Assembly (NCBI RefSeq): GCF_050337045.1
Contig: NZ_JAKJSO010000012.1
Location: 1-64,000 of the forward strand
Reading direction: 5' to 3'
DNA length: 64,000 nucleotides
Origin: Photobacterium kagoshimensis
GTDB taxonomy: Bacteria; Pseudomonadota; Gammaproteobacteria; Enterobacterales; Vibrionaceae
In this document: positions 18,544 to 27,195 of the stretch, piece after piece
Layout of the letters: the number at the start of each line of letters is the position of its first letter
How positions within the stretch are numbered: position 1 is the stretch's first letter
The notes under the pieces: generated by a model
The model's database searches: none
What the model was told of the DNA's origin: nothing
What the model saw: only the letters and a program-made list of their open reading frames with translations
Made by a program: the position numbers and the translations under genes

Positions 18544-19449
18544 ATGAAAATTGGCATTCTTTCCCAAAACGAAAACTTATACTCTACCCGTCGTCTACGT
18601 GAAGCGTGTGAAGCACGCGGTCATGAACCCGTGATCATTAACGCATTGCGCTGTTATATGAATATCAACTCGGTTCAGCCTTCTATTCATTTTGAAGGTA
18701 ATGACTTAACAGGCTTCGACGCCATTATTCCGCGCATTGGTGCTGACATCACTTTTTATGGATGTTCGGTATTACGCCAATTCGAAATGATGAATGTGTT
18801 TTCGATTAACCCATCGATTGCGATTTCTCGCTCTCGTGACAAATTGCGTTCATTACAATTGCTAAGCCGTAAAGGCGTTGGCATGCCAATCACAGGCTTC
18901 GCAAGCAAACCTGATGATGTGCCAGACCTCATTAAAATGGTTGGCGGCGCACCGCTAGTGATTAAATTGCTAGAGGGTACTCAAGGCATCGGCGTTGTAC
19001 TTGCCGAAACTCAAAAAGCGGCTGAAAGTGTCATCGAAGCATTCATGGGCTTAAAAGCCAATATCATGGTGCAGGAATACATTAAAGAAGCGGGTGGTGC
19101 TGATATTCGTTGTTTCGTGATTGGTGATAAAGTGATTGCGGCAATGAAGCGCCAAGCGGCAGAAGGCGAGTTCCGCTCCAACCTTCACCGTGGTGGTAGT
19201 GCATCGTTAATTAAGATCACGCCAGAAGAACGTAAAACAGCGGTTGCAGCCGCAAAAGCAATGGGCTTAAGCGTAGCAGGTGTTGACCTACTTCGCTCTG
19301 AACGTGGTCCGCTAGTGATGGAAGTCAACTCATCACCAGGCCTAGAAGGCATTGAAGCGGCTACAGGCAAAGATATTGCTGGCATGATTATCGACTATAT
19401 CGAAAAAAACGCACAGAAAAAAAGTCGTCGCTTGTTGCAAGATCAGTAA
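18544..19449 (+). CDS. rimK: Ribosomal protein S6--L-glutamate ligase RimK
   Basis: RimK is a 301-aa ATP-grasp ligase that adds glutamate residues to the C-terminus of ribosomal protein S6 and can make poly-alpha-glutamate. Visible are the N-terminal RimK domain (LYSTRRLREACEARGH, YMNIN), the ATP-grasp lysine region PLVIKLLEGTQGIGVVL and the metal site VMEVNSSPGLEGIE near the C-terminus. Length matches E. coli. The aspartyl-protease partner gene that often neighbours rimK in marine bacteria is not present. Confidence 0.95.
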   Translation: MKIGILSQNENLYSTRRLREACEARGHEPVIINALRCYMNINSVQPSIHFEGNDLTGFDAIIPRIGADITFYGCSVLRQFEMMNVFSINPSIAISRSRDKLRSLQLLSRKGVGMPITGFASKPDDVPDLIKMVGGAPLVIKLLEGTQGIGVVLAETQKAAESVIEAFMGLKANIMVQEYIKEAGGADIRCFVIGDKVIAAMKRQAAEGEFRSNLHRGGSASLIKITPEERKTAVAAAKAMGLSVAGVDLLRSERGPLVMEVNSSPGLEGIEAATGKDIAGMIIDYIEKNAQKKSRRLLQDQ

Positions 19450-19535
19450 TAAACAGCAGCAAGTACGATAGATAAAACAACGGTAACGTGTTTTAGCCAC
19501 AAAACCTCTCTGCGAATTTTTAATTCGCTTTAATC

Positions 19536-19564
19536 AAAAGCAGCTGAATTTTCAGCTGCTTTTT
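19536..19564 (+). terminator. Terminator after rimK
   Basis: A long stem AAAAGCAGCTGA/TCAGCTGCTTTT with a small loop is followed by T residues that run straight into the hexanucleotide repeat. Confidence 0.85.
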
Positions 19565-19620
19565 CTTTATCTTTATCTTTATCTTTATCTTTATCTTTAT
19601 CTTTATCTTTATCTTTATCT
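19565..19620. repeat. Hexanucleotide microsatellite (CTTTAT)9
   Basis: Nine perfect head-to-tail copies of CTTTAT plus two extra bases follow the rimK terminator directly. Such perfect short repeats change copy number by slippage. It is outside any visible gene. Confidence 0.97.
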
Positions 19621-19870
19621 TCAGATTACACACCGAATTTGGCCAAAAGCATAAAACAAAAATAAGACCTACAAATCATAACCTTAAACAATCGCTACTC
19701 ATTATTCTGATTGTATTTTTACAGCCATTTCGAAAATGGGTATAAGTACACCCACTTTATCAGCCTGCTATTTCCCCTTTCTTTTTCAGCCCAAGATGTA
19801 AAGACATAGCGCTAATCGTCTTATTACAAATAGTCCTTCAAATATCAAGCCACTCAGCCAGGCCACGCAC

Positions 19871-20603
19871 GTACAGCTTAACTAACATATGACAGCAAAA
19901 TGGTGTGCGTTTTCAGAGTGTGAATTAAAAACACCGAGGCTAACGCTAAGTTACTGATTTTAATCACTTTAAATTATGTGCAGCTTTTCTGGCTTTTTCC
20001 AAAGTGAACTACACATCATACTTTTAAGCCTATAACTGTCTTTTCAATTCCAGCATCTTTTCTCACCATGCTATCTGTACAGCTTTTCAAGCTAAAAACA
20101 GCGAAAAGGGAAGCATAAATAACACCACTACCTAAACACAACACTCACCACATATAAGCGCTTGATTTTAAATGATTTAAAATTACGTACAGCTTTTCTG
20201 GATTTTTACCGCGTAAAGGGTGCCATCTTTTTTATTCATCAATAACAGCTCAAATGACGGTGAGATTGCCCTGCGATAATGATGAAAACAACAGTGCATA
20301 GTGGATATCTGAGCAAGCAGAAAAGCAAAATAAGGAGCAGATGTTCCAAGGCTAAGCAGCAAAGCCAGAGACTTAGAACCGAAACTGAGGTGGTTGGTGA
20401 AGTTGATACTGCTGATATTCAAGTCAGATAAAAGATTCTCTCCCCTCACACACCAACACGTACAGCTTTACCATAAATGTACTAGAAAATGGTGATCAAA
20501 TTAACACCCACACTCCCAAAACATCAAAAACACACTAAACCACTGATTTAAAAGGACAAAAAACACGTACAGCTTATTGAGCTTTTTCATGGGTGAACTG
20601 TAC
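19871..20603. repeat. Dispersed repeat family headed by GTACAGCTT (six copies)
   Basis: GTACAGCTT (GTGCAGCTT in one copy) begins at 19871, 19978, 20077, 20187, 20460 and 20567. The spacings are 107, 99, 110, 273 and 107 nt. Copies 2, 4 and 6 share a T-rich tail (GCTTTTTC-like); copies 2 and 6 continue with GTGAACT, and all three follow a TGATTTAA-like A/T-rich stretch. Copies 1 and 5 share CAAAATGGTG-like tails. Copy 6 closes as an inverted repeat GTACAG...CTGTAC. The rest of 19621-20765 shows no convincing gene; an 88-codon minus-strand frame at 20183-20449 ends inside copy 4 and has no ribosome-binding site. Confidence 0.7.
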
Positions 20604-20765
20604 AGGTGGAAATGAGCATGAGGAACTAAAGATATAAGCGATATTCAGCCAGAATACGACATACCTTTAGTCATAAATCGTACGCCAACACTCCAACCCC
20701 ATTCACACCAAACTGGCACAAAGTGTATGTCTTCCCTTTCAGGCCCGTACGCTTTCTACAGGCGT

Positions 20766-20798
20766 AAAAAAGCCGAAGTATGCTTATACTTCGGCTTT
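20766..20798 (-). terminator. Terminator downstream of groEL
   Basis: A 12-bp stem AAAGCCGAAGTA/TACTTCGGCTTT with a 6-nt loop reads into a T tract on the minus strand. It lies about 140 nt past the groEL stop. Confidence 0.85.
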
Positions 20799-20936
20799 CT
20801 AAACCTACTGGATAAATAGGTGGTCTAACTCAACGCTGTATGGCTTTAGTACAAGGAGAGCACGCGGAGTTTACGCTAGTAAATGAGCATGCTCGACACA
20901 GTAATTAAGCCTTACAGCAAAGAGATAGGCTGGCTA

Positions 20937-22583
20937 TCACATCATGCCGCCCATACCACCCATGCCACCCATACCGCCCATATCAGGCATTGCTGGTGCA
21001 TCTTTCGCTGGTAGGTCTGTAACCATCGCTTCTGTTGTGATCATTAGACCAGCAACTGATGCTGCGAACTGTAGTGCAGAACGCGTTACTTTAGTTGGAT
21101 CTAGGATACCCATTGCGATCATATCGCCGTATTCACCTGTTGCTGCGTTGTAACCGTAGTTACCTTCGCCTGCACGAACGTTGTTCGCCACAACTGACTC
21201 TTCATCACCTGCGTTTTTAGTGATTTGACGGATAGGCGCTTCCATTGCACGAAGTGCAACGCGGATACCTACGTTTTGTTCTTCGTTGCTACCTTCTAGG
21301 TTGGCAACTTTTGATGCTGCGCGGATTAGTGCGACACCACCACCAGCAACCACACCTTCTTCAACCGCTGCGCGAGTTGCGTGTAGTGCATCTTCTACGC
21401 GGTCTTTTTTCTCTTTCATTTCAACTTCTGTTGCAGCACCTACTTTGATAACTGCTACGCCGCCAGCCAGTTTCGCTACGCGCTCTTGAAGTTTTTCTTT
21501 ATCGTAATCTGATGTTGCGTCTTCGATTTGTTGACGAATTTGCACAACACGGCTTTGAATCATCGCTTCTTCACCAGCACCATCAATGATAGTGGTTGCT
21601 TCTTTGGTGATAGTGATGCGTTTCGCTTGGCCTAGATCTTCTAGTTGTACTTTTTCTAGCTCAAGACCAATCTCTTCAGAGATCACTGTACCTGCAGTTA
21701 GTACTGCGATGTCTTGTAGCATTGACTTACGACGGTCACCGAAGCCAGGCGCTTTAACAGCTGCTACTTTCACGATACCGCGCATGTTGTTCACAACAAG
21801 TGTTGCTAGCGCTTCGCCTTCTACGTCTTCAGCAACAATCAGTAGTGGACGAGATGCTTTTGCTACACCTTCTAGAGCAGGAAGTAGTTCACGAATGTTC
21901 GATACTTTCTTGTCTACAAGTAGAATGAATGGGCTTTCTAGATCAACAGAACCCGCTTCTTGGTTGTTGATGAAGTAAGGTGATAGGTAACCGCGGTCGA
22001 ACTGCATACCTTCAACAACGTCTAACTCGTCTTGAAGTGCTTGACCTTCTTCAACCGTGATAACACCGTCACGGCCTACTTTTTCCATTGCTTCTGCAAT
22101 AAGGTTACCTACAGTCTCGTCAGAGTTTGCAGAGATAGTACCTACTTGTGCGATAGCTTTAGTATCTTCACAAGGTACAGACAGTGCTTTTAGCTCTTCA
22201 ACCGCAGCAATAACGGCTTTGTCGATACCACGCTTAAGATCCATTGGGTTCATACCCGCAGCTACCGCTTTAAGACCTTCAGTGATAATTGCTTGTGCTA
22301 GTACCGTTGCCGTTGTTGTACCGTCACCCGCAGCGTCGTTAGCTTGAGACGCGACTTCTTTAACCATTTGTGCGCCCATGTTCTGGAATTTGTCTTCCAG
22401 TTCAATTTCACGCGCTACAGATACACCATCTTTAGTAATGGTTGGTGCACCGAAAGATTTGTCTAGTACAACGTTACGACCTTTAGGGCCTAGCGTTACT
22501 TTTACCGCGTCAGCTAGAACGTTCACACCTTCTAGCATGCGTACGCGTGCGTCATTACCAAATTTTACGTCTTTAGCAGCCAT
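20937..22583 (-). CDS. groEL: Chaperonin GroEL (60 kDa)
   Basis: The 548-aa Hsp60 subunit forms the double ring that folds client proteins with ATP. The start AAKDVKFGNDARVRML, the ATP-binding DGTTTATVLAQ region and the C-terminal GGM repeat tail are all present. It follows groES in the usual two-gene operon. Confidence 0.99.
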   Translation of the reverse strand: MAAKDVKFGNDARVRMLEGVNVLADAVKVTLGPKGRNVVLDKSFGAPTITKDGVSVAREIELEDKFQNMGAQMVKEVASQANDAAGDGTTTATVLAQAIITEGLKAVAAGMNPMDLKRGIDKAVIAAVEELKALSVPCEDTKAIAQVGTISANSDETVGNLIAEAMEKVGRDGVITVEEGQALQDELDVVEGMQFDRGYLSPYFINNQEAGSVDLESPFILLVDKKVSNIRELLPALEGVAKASRPLLIVAEDVEGEALATLVVNNMRGIVKVAAVKAPGFGDRRKSMLQDIAVLTAGTVISEEIGLELEKVQLEDLGQAKRITITKEATTIIDGAGEEAMIQSRVVQIRQQIEDATSDYDKEKLQERVAKLAGGVAVIKVGAATEVEMKEKKDRVEDALHATRAAVEEGVVAGGGVALIRAASKVANLEGSNEEQNVGIRVALRAMEAPIRQITKNAGDEESVVANNVRAGEGNYGYNAATGEYGDMIAMGILDPTKVTRSALQFAASVAGLMITTEAMVTDLPAKDAPAMPDMGGMGGMGGMGGMM

Positions 22584-22622
22584 GTCAGTTTCCTTTCTTA
22601 ATTCTTAATATTGGTGAATGGA

Positions 22623-22913
22623 TTATTCAACGATTGCCATGATGTCGTTTTCAGACATGATTAGCACTTCTTTACCGTCGATTTTTTCTGATTTAGTGCC
22701 GTAGCCTTCAGCGAAGATAACTGTGTCACCAACTTTTACGTCCAGCGCTTGTACAGTACCGTTCTCTAGAATGCGACCTTTACCTACAGCAAGGATCACA
22801 CCACGCGTTGATTTTTCAGCGGCAGAACCAGTAAGAACGATGCCACCAGCAGACTTTGATTCAACTTCTTGGCGTTCAACGATAACTCGGTCGTGTAATG
22901 GACGAATATTCAT
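22623..22913 (-). CDS. groES: Co-chaperonin GroES (10 kDa)
   Basis: The 96-aa lid protein of the GroEL chamber carries the N-terminal MNIRPLHDRVIVERQE and the mobile loop SAGGIVLTGSAAEKS. It is the first gene of groESL, with 39 nt to groEL. Heat-shock control is likely from the promoter at 22996-23025. Confidence 0.98.
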   Translation of the reverse strand: MNIRPLHDRVIVERQEVESKSAGGIVLTGSAAEKSTRGVILAVGKGRILENGTVQALDVKVGDTVIFAEGYGTKSEKIDGKEVLIMSENDIMAIVE

Positions 22914-22995
22914 CGGTCGTCTCTCCTAATTTGGTTATGTCCAATAAAATAAGTGAGTAAGATAATGTAAGGCGCTTACTCCTTCGATACATAGC

Positions 22996-23025
22996 ATGTT
23001 GGGTCGATTTTCTGTAACCCAAGCC
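22996..23025 (-). promoter_or_regulatory. Possible sigma-32 promoter of groESL
   Basis: On the minus strand GGCTTGGGT and, about 14 nt on, GACCCAACAT resemble the heat-shock -35 (CTTGAA) and -10 (CCCCAT) elements. The match is partial and the call rests partly on what is expected of groESL. Confidence 0.4.
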
Positions 23026-23120
23026 TTATAGCTTAAATAATTTAAAAATTTCTTCGAGAACTTTTGCCCCGTCACATTCTTTGCTTTAGGGTGAGCGAGC
23101 ATCTTTACGTCGAGACAACT

Positions 23121-24482
23121 ATGACGCGAACTACTACCCCAGATAAACATGGGCTTCTTACGGCTCCCATTGATGACGTTTTGCGCCGCCTAACCATCCC
23201 GATGGTGTTTGGTATGGTAGCGATCTTGATGTTCAATCTGGTTGATACTTTCTTTATTTCTTTGCTCGGCACCGACGCGCTGGCTGCTGTCAGCTTTACC
23301 TTTCCGGTAACCTTTGCATTGAACTGTATCACCATGGGTGTTGGCGTAGGCTTATCCACCTCTATTGGTCGCTTATTAGGCCAAGGGGATACCGCATCTG
23401 CTGCACGCTTTTCCAGCCATGGCTTATTACTTGCTGTCATCTTAATGATTGCGGCTTCAAGCCTTGGCTTAGTCACAATCGATCCCTTATTTTCTTTATT
23501 AGGCGCATCGCCAAGCCTGTTACCTATCATTCATGAATACATGTCAGTGTGGTACATGGCTATTCCACTATTAGTGATCCCAATGGCAGGGAACAGTGCG
23601 ATACGTGCCACGGGCGATACCAAAACCCCCGCCAAGATCATGATGCTAGCGGGCTTGATCAACGGGATTTTAGATCCACTGTTGATCTTTGGTTACGGCC
23701 CTTTCCCTGAATGGGGCGTAAAGGGAGCAGCCATTGCCAGTGGTGTGAGCTGGGCGGTTGCTTTGATCGGATCTTTGTATGTGCTCACCAAACGCGAAAA
23801 GCTATTGGCGTGGCCTCAATTGAATAAATTGACGCAAGATTGGCGCCAAGTGTTAGAAGTTGGCACCCCCGCCGGCTTGTCTAACGCGCTCACACCACTG
23901 TCAGGCGCATTCTTGATGTCCATGTTAGCCGCGCAAGGGACAACCTCTGTCGCGGCCTATGGCGCTGCGATGCGAATTGAATCGATACTTGTTATTGTGA
24001 TGATGTCTTTAGGCTCCGCTTTGATGCCATTTATGGCGCAAAATCTGGGGGCCAATAATCCACAGCGCGCGTTTAAAGCCCTCTTTCTAGCGATGCGTTT
24101 TGCCATTATGTTCCAACTCTTGGTCTTTGTGATGATGGTACCGCTTAGCTGGCCACTGTCAGCCATTTTTAGCCAAGATACCCAAGTCCAAGATTTACTG
24201 TGGCATTACTTGATGGTGGTGCCGATCAGCTATGGCTTACAAGCGGTTTGTATGCTGCTAATTAGTGGACTCAACGCGATGCATAAACCGATGAATGCAT
24301 TAATTTGGAATCTGCTTCGGTTGTTTGCTTTTTTATTGCCAGCAGCATGGCTAGGCAGCCAGATTGATGGCACAGAAGGGCTCTTTATCGGGATTGCCGT
24401 TGCCAACATTTTAAGTGGTATTGGCGCTTACTGTTATGCGTTACGAGTGCAACGCCGCCACCTTGCTCAAACCGCCCTGTAA
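23121..24482 (+). CDS. MATE-family multidrug efflux transporter
   Basis: The 453-aa membrane protein has about 12 hydrophobic segments in two related halves, typical of MATE exporters that expel cationic drugs using sodium or protons (DVLRRLTIPMVFGM, then LVDTFFISLLG at the start; GTPAGLSNALTPLSG opening the second half). I chose the ATG at 23121 (MTRTTTPDK); an upstream in-frame start at 23064 would add a non-homologous 19 residues overlapping the groES control region. Substrates are unknown. Confidence 0.9.
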   Translation: MTRTTTPDKHGLLTAPIDDVLRRLTIPMVFGMVAILMFNLVDTFFISLLGTDALAAVSFTFPVTFALNCITMGVGVGLSTSIGRLLGQGDTASAARFSSHGLLLAVILMIAASSLGLVTIDPLFSLLGASPSLLPIIHEYMSVWYMAIPLLVIPMAGNSAIRATGDTKTPAKIMMLAGLINGILDPLLIFGYGPFPEWGVKGAAIASGVSWAVALIGSLYVLTKREKLLAWPQLNKLTQDWRQVLEVGTPAGLSNALTPLSGAFLMSMLAAQGTTSVAAYGAAMRIESILVIVMMSLGSALMPFMAQNLGANNPQRAFKALFLAMRFAIMFQLLVFVMMVPLSWPLSAIFSQDTQVQDLLWHYLMVVPISYGLQAVCMLLISGLNAMHKPMNALIWNLLRLFAFLLPAAWLGSQIDGTEGLFIGIAVANILSGIGAYCYALRVQRRHLAQTAL

Positions 24483-24542
24483 TCGTCATAAAGCTCGATG
24501 GGGATAAGTGACGTCTCGAGCCAAATAAAAAAAGATATGAAC

Positions 24543-24569
24543 AAAAAAAGCAGCCGAGGCTGCTTTTTT
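24543..24569. terminator. Bidirectional terminator
   Basis: AAAAAAGCAGC-CGAG-GCTGCTTTTTT lies between the converging MATE and fxsA genes. Confidence 0.88.
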
Positions 24570-24612
24570 GTTATTCATATCTTGTCATGACTCTCTCAAT
24601 ATCATTGCGGTA

Positions 24613-25176
24613 TTAAGGTAAGCGTGGAGAATCATCCTCTTTTTTCTCACCATCTTTGCGTTCAAACTCACCATCAAACACATCACCGTTTTGATCGCGA
24701 CGCTGAGTATTATAGGGGTCTTGCGGATCGAACGGGCCTTGTTGATCAAATGGCCCTTGGCCGTTAAACCCTTGTCCACCACCAAAACCAGCGCTAAAGC
24801 CAGCCCCTGCGCCCATACCACTCACTTTCACTCGGCTCATTAGCTGCTTAGCTAAGTACGCTCGTGGCACTGGCAAAAGTACTGCCATACCAAGAAAGTC
24901 GGTCATAAAACCCGGTGTCAGTAAGAGAACACCAGCAACCGCGAGCATCACACCTTCTACAATTTGTTGGGCTGGCAGCTCACCTTGCGCCAATTTGCCT
25001 TGCACCGACATTAAGGTGGCAATGCCTTGGCTACGTACCAACGATGCCCCAACAATGGCTGTAATCAGCACCAGGCCAATAGTTGGCCACATACCAATAA
25101 AACCGCCGACTTGAACAAATAAGGCGATCTCAACAATCGGCACAACAATAAAAAGAAACATTAAAATAGGAAACAC
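24613..25176 (-). CDS. fxsA: FxsA-family membrane protein
   Basis: The 187-aa protein has an FxsA core (residues 1-115) with membrane segments (MFLFIVVPIVEIALF, TIGLVLITAIVGASLV) and the conserved LLLTPGFMTDFLG. A glycine/glutamine/aspartate-rich cytoplasmic tail follows. In E. coli FxsA overproduction relieves F-plasmid exclusion of phage T7; its normal job is unknown. Starts at GTG behind AGAGGT. Its place between groESL and aspA is the same as in E. coli. Confidence 0.92.
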   Translation of the reverse strand: MFPILMFLFIVVPIVEIALFVQVGGFIGMWPTIGLVLITAIVGASLVRSQGIATLMSVQGKLAQGELPAQQIVEGVMLAVAGVLLLTPGFMTDFLGMAVLLPVPRAYLAKQLMSRVKVSGMGAGAGFSAGFGGGQGFNGQGPFDQQGPFDPQDPYNTQRRDQNGDVFDGEFERKDGEKKEDDSPRLP

Positions 25177-25616
25177 GACTTACCTCTTGGTGGTCTGTGA
25201 TAATTGCCGCCCAGCGCATTCACGATCGCTGGCCAACATAAAAATTAGGGTATATCTAAACTATGCGGGCATTGTGGCATTTTTCAAGCGCTGAGGCGTA
25301 GACCAAGCCTGCATTATTTGTGACAAGATAAAACAAACAAACTTTTCACATTCTATTATATTCGGTCATTTTTCATCTTATTCATCGCCTCTATTGTTAA
25401 CAGCAAATGTGAGCCAACTCTCGTTTTTATGCAAATAAAACCAGGCCATTCAAAAAAGTGATCTGGGTTATGTTTTTACCCCTAAAGGGGAGTATTATCG
25501 TCTGCAAATAAGGTGTCAGGTACGATCATCTAGCCAACACTTCTGCAGAATGGATTCTTATTCAGAACTGGCTCAACATTTGAATTTTCTTAGCAGATTC
25601 CCCATAAGGCTACAAT
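25177..25616. other. fxsA-aspA intergenic region
   Basis: No gene is seen in this 440-nt stretch, which should hold the aspA promoter. Partial CRP-like half sites (TGTGA at about 25318 and 25408) occur without good second halves. A short CCCCTAAAGGGG palindrome lies near 25480. Confidence 0.4.
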
Positions 25617-27077
25617 ATGTCTCAGATGATTGATCTAGAAAAAAACGAAGCAACTCTTAACGTTGCAACCCGCATTGAAGAAGATCTACTTGGTGATCGT
25701 CACGTTCCAGCTGACGCTTACTGGGGTATTCACACTCTTCGCGCTGTTGAAAACTTCAACATCTCTAAAACTACTATCTCAGATGTTCCTGAATTTGTTC
25801 GTGGTATGGTTTTCACTAAGAAAGCTGCTGCTATGGCAAACAAAGAACTAGGTGCTATTCCTTCTGAAGTTGGTGAGTACATCATCAAAGCATGTGACTT
25901 GATCCTAGATACAGGCAAGTGCATGGATCAGTTCCCATCTGATGTATATCAAGGTGGTGCTGGTACTTCTGTTAACATGAACGCTAACGAAGTAGTTGCT
26001 AACCTAGCACTTGAGCTAATGGGCAAAGAAAAAGGCGAATACGACATCGTTAACCCTAACGATCACGTAAACAAGTCTCAGTCTACTAACTGTGCTTACC
26101 CAACGGGCTTCCGTGTTGCTGTATACAACAGCATCATCAACATGCTTGAAGCACTTGAGCACCTAAAAGCTGCTTTCGATGCAAAAAATAAAGAATTTTC
26201 ACACATCTTGAAAATGGGCCGTACCCAACTTCAAGACGCAGTACCTATGACTGTAGGTCAAGAATTCCACGCGTTTGGTGTTCTAATTAAAGAAGAAATC
26301 AAAAACCTGAAGCACACCGCTGAACTTCTACTTGAAGTTAACCTAGGTGCAACAGCTATCGGTACTGGCTTGAACGCGGCAACTGGCTACCAAGAGCTAG
26401 CTGTTCAACGTCTAGCAGAAATCACAGGTCTACCTTGTACACCTGCTGAAGACCTTATCGAAGCAACATCAGACTGTGGTGCTTACGTAATGATTCACGG
26501 CGCACTTAAGCGTACCGCGGTGAAACTGTCTAAGATTTGTAACGACTTACGTCTACTATCTTCAGGCCCACGTACAGGTCTAAACGAACTAAACCTACCT
26601 GAAATGCAAGCTGGTTCTTCTATCATGCCAGCTAAAGTTAACCCAGTAATCCCAGAAGTGGTTAACCAAGTGTGTTTCAAAGTAATTGGTAACGACACTA
26701 CCCTAACATTCGCAGCAGAAGCAGGTCAGCTTCAGTTGAACGTTATGGAACCAGTTATCGGTCAGGCACTGTTTGAGTCTATCGACCTACTGAAAAATGC
26801 CGCTATCAACCTAACAGACAAGTGTATTGTTGGTATCACAGTGAACAAAGAAGTATGTGAAAGCTTCGTGTTTAACTCTATCGGTATCGTTACTTACCTA
26901 AACCCATTCATCGGCCACCACGAAGGCGACATCGTTGGTAAGATTTGTGCGGAAACAGGTAAGAGTGTACGTGAAGTTGTATTAGAGCGTGGTCTTCTAA
27001 CTGAAGAACAACTAGACGACATCTTCTCAGTACAAAACCTAATGCACCCAGAATACAAAGCGAAACGTTACAACTAA
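25617..27077 (+). CDS. aspA: Aspartate ammonia-lyase
   Basis: AspA splits L-aspartate into fumarate and ammonia and so feeds fumarate reductase under anaerobic conditions. The 486-aa protein has the superfamily signature GSSIMPAKVNP near 337-347, DPAD-like N-terminal RIEEDLLGDRHVPADAYWG, and MGRTQLQDAVP. It has about ten extra residues at the N-terminus relative to E. coli. The segment NKSQSTNCAYPTG has Cys where E. coli has Asp after the conserved Asn. dcuA follows, as in E. coli. Confidence 0.97.
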   Translation: MSQMIDLEKNEATLNVATRIEEDLLGDRHVPADAYWGIHTLRAVENFNISKTTISDVPEFVRGMVFTKKAAAMANKELGAIPSEVGEYIIKACDLILDTGKCMDQFPSDVYQGGAGTSVNMNANEVVANLALELMGKEKGEYDIVNPNDHVNKSQSTNCAYPTGFRVAVYNSIINMLEALEHLKAAFDAKNKEFSHILKMGRTQLQDAVPMTVGQEFHAFGVLIKEEIKNLKHTAELLLEVNLGATAIGTGLNAATGYQELAVQRLAEITGLPCTPAEDLIEATSDCGAYVMIHGALKRTAVKLSKICNDLRLLSSGPRTGLNELNLPEMQAGSSIMPAKVNPVIPEVVNQVCFKVIGNDTTLTFAAEAGQLQLNVMEPVIGQALFESIDLLKNAAINLTDKCIVGITVNKEVCESFVFNSIGIVTYLNPFIGHHEGDIVGKICAETGKSVREVVLERGLLTEEQLDDIFSVQNLMHPEYKAKRYN

Positions 27078-27105
27078 TAGTAACGACCCTCGCAATATAA
27101 AATTT

Positions 27106-27137
27106 GGCGGATATTCAGGACGAGTGTCCGCCCTTCT
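27106..27137 (+). terminator. Partial terminator/attenuator between aspA and dcuA
   Basis: A stem GGCGGA/TCCGCC with a 15-nt loop is followed by a short pyrimidine run. Partial read-through into dcuA would allow different levels of the two products. Confidence 0.55.
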
Positions 27138-27195
27138 TTGCTACAGATTCCCCCCTTTTATTTTTTTGATTAACTTTAAGACAGGATAGATCCCT

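Noticed and set aside
20183..20449. 88-codon minus-strand reading frame between rimK and groEL
   Set aside because: It starts at GTG with no ribosome-binding site and ends inside a repeat copy. Composition is not convincing; I treat it as part of the repeat region.
19871..20603. Integron attC array or CRISPR as explanation of the periodic repeat
   Set aside because: There is no attC core (GTTRRRY/RYYYAAC), no cassettes or integrase, and repeat and spacer sizes do not fit CRISPR; no cas genes are near.
21245..22608. Several plus-strand reading frames opposite groEL
   Set aside because: They arise from the strong codon bias of groEL on the other strand; none has family features.
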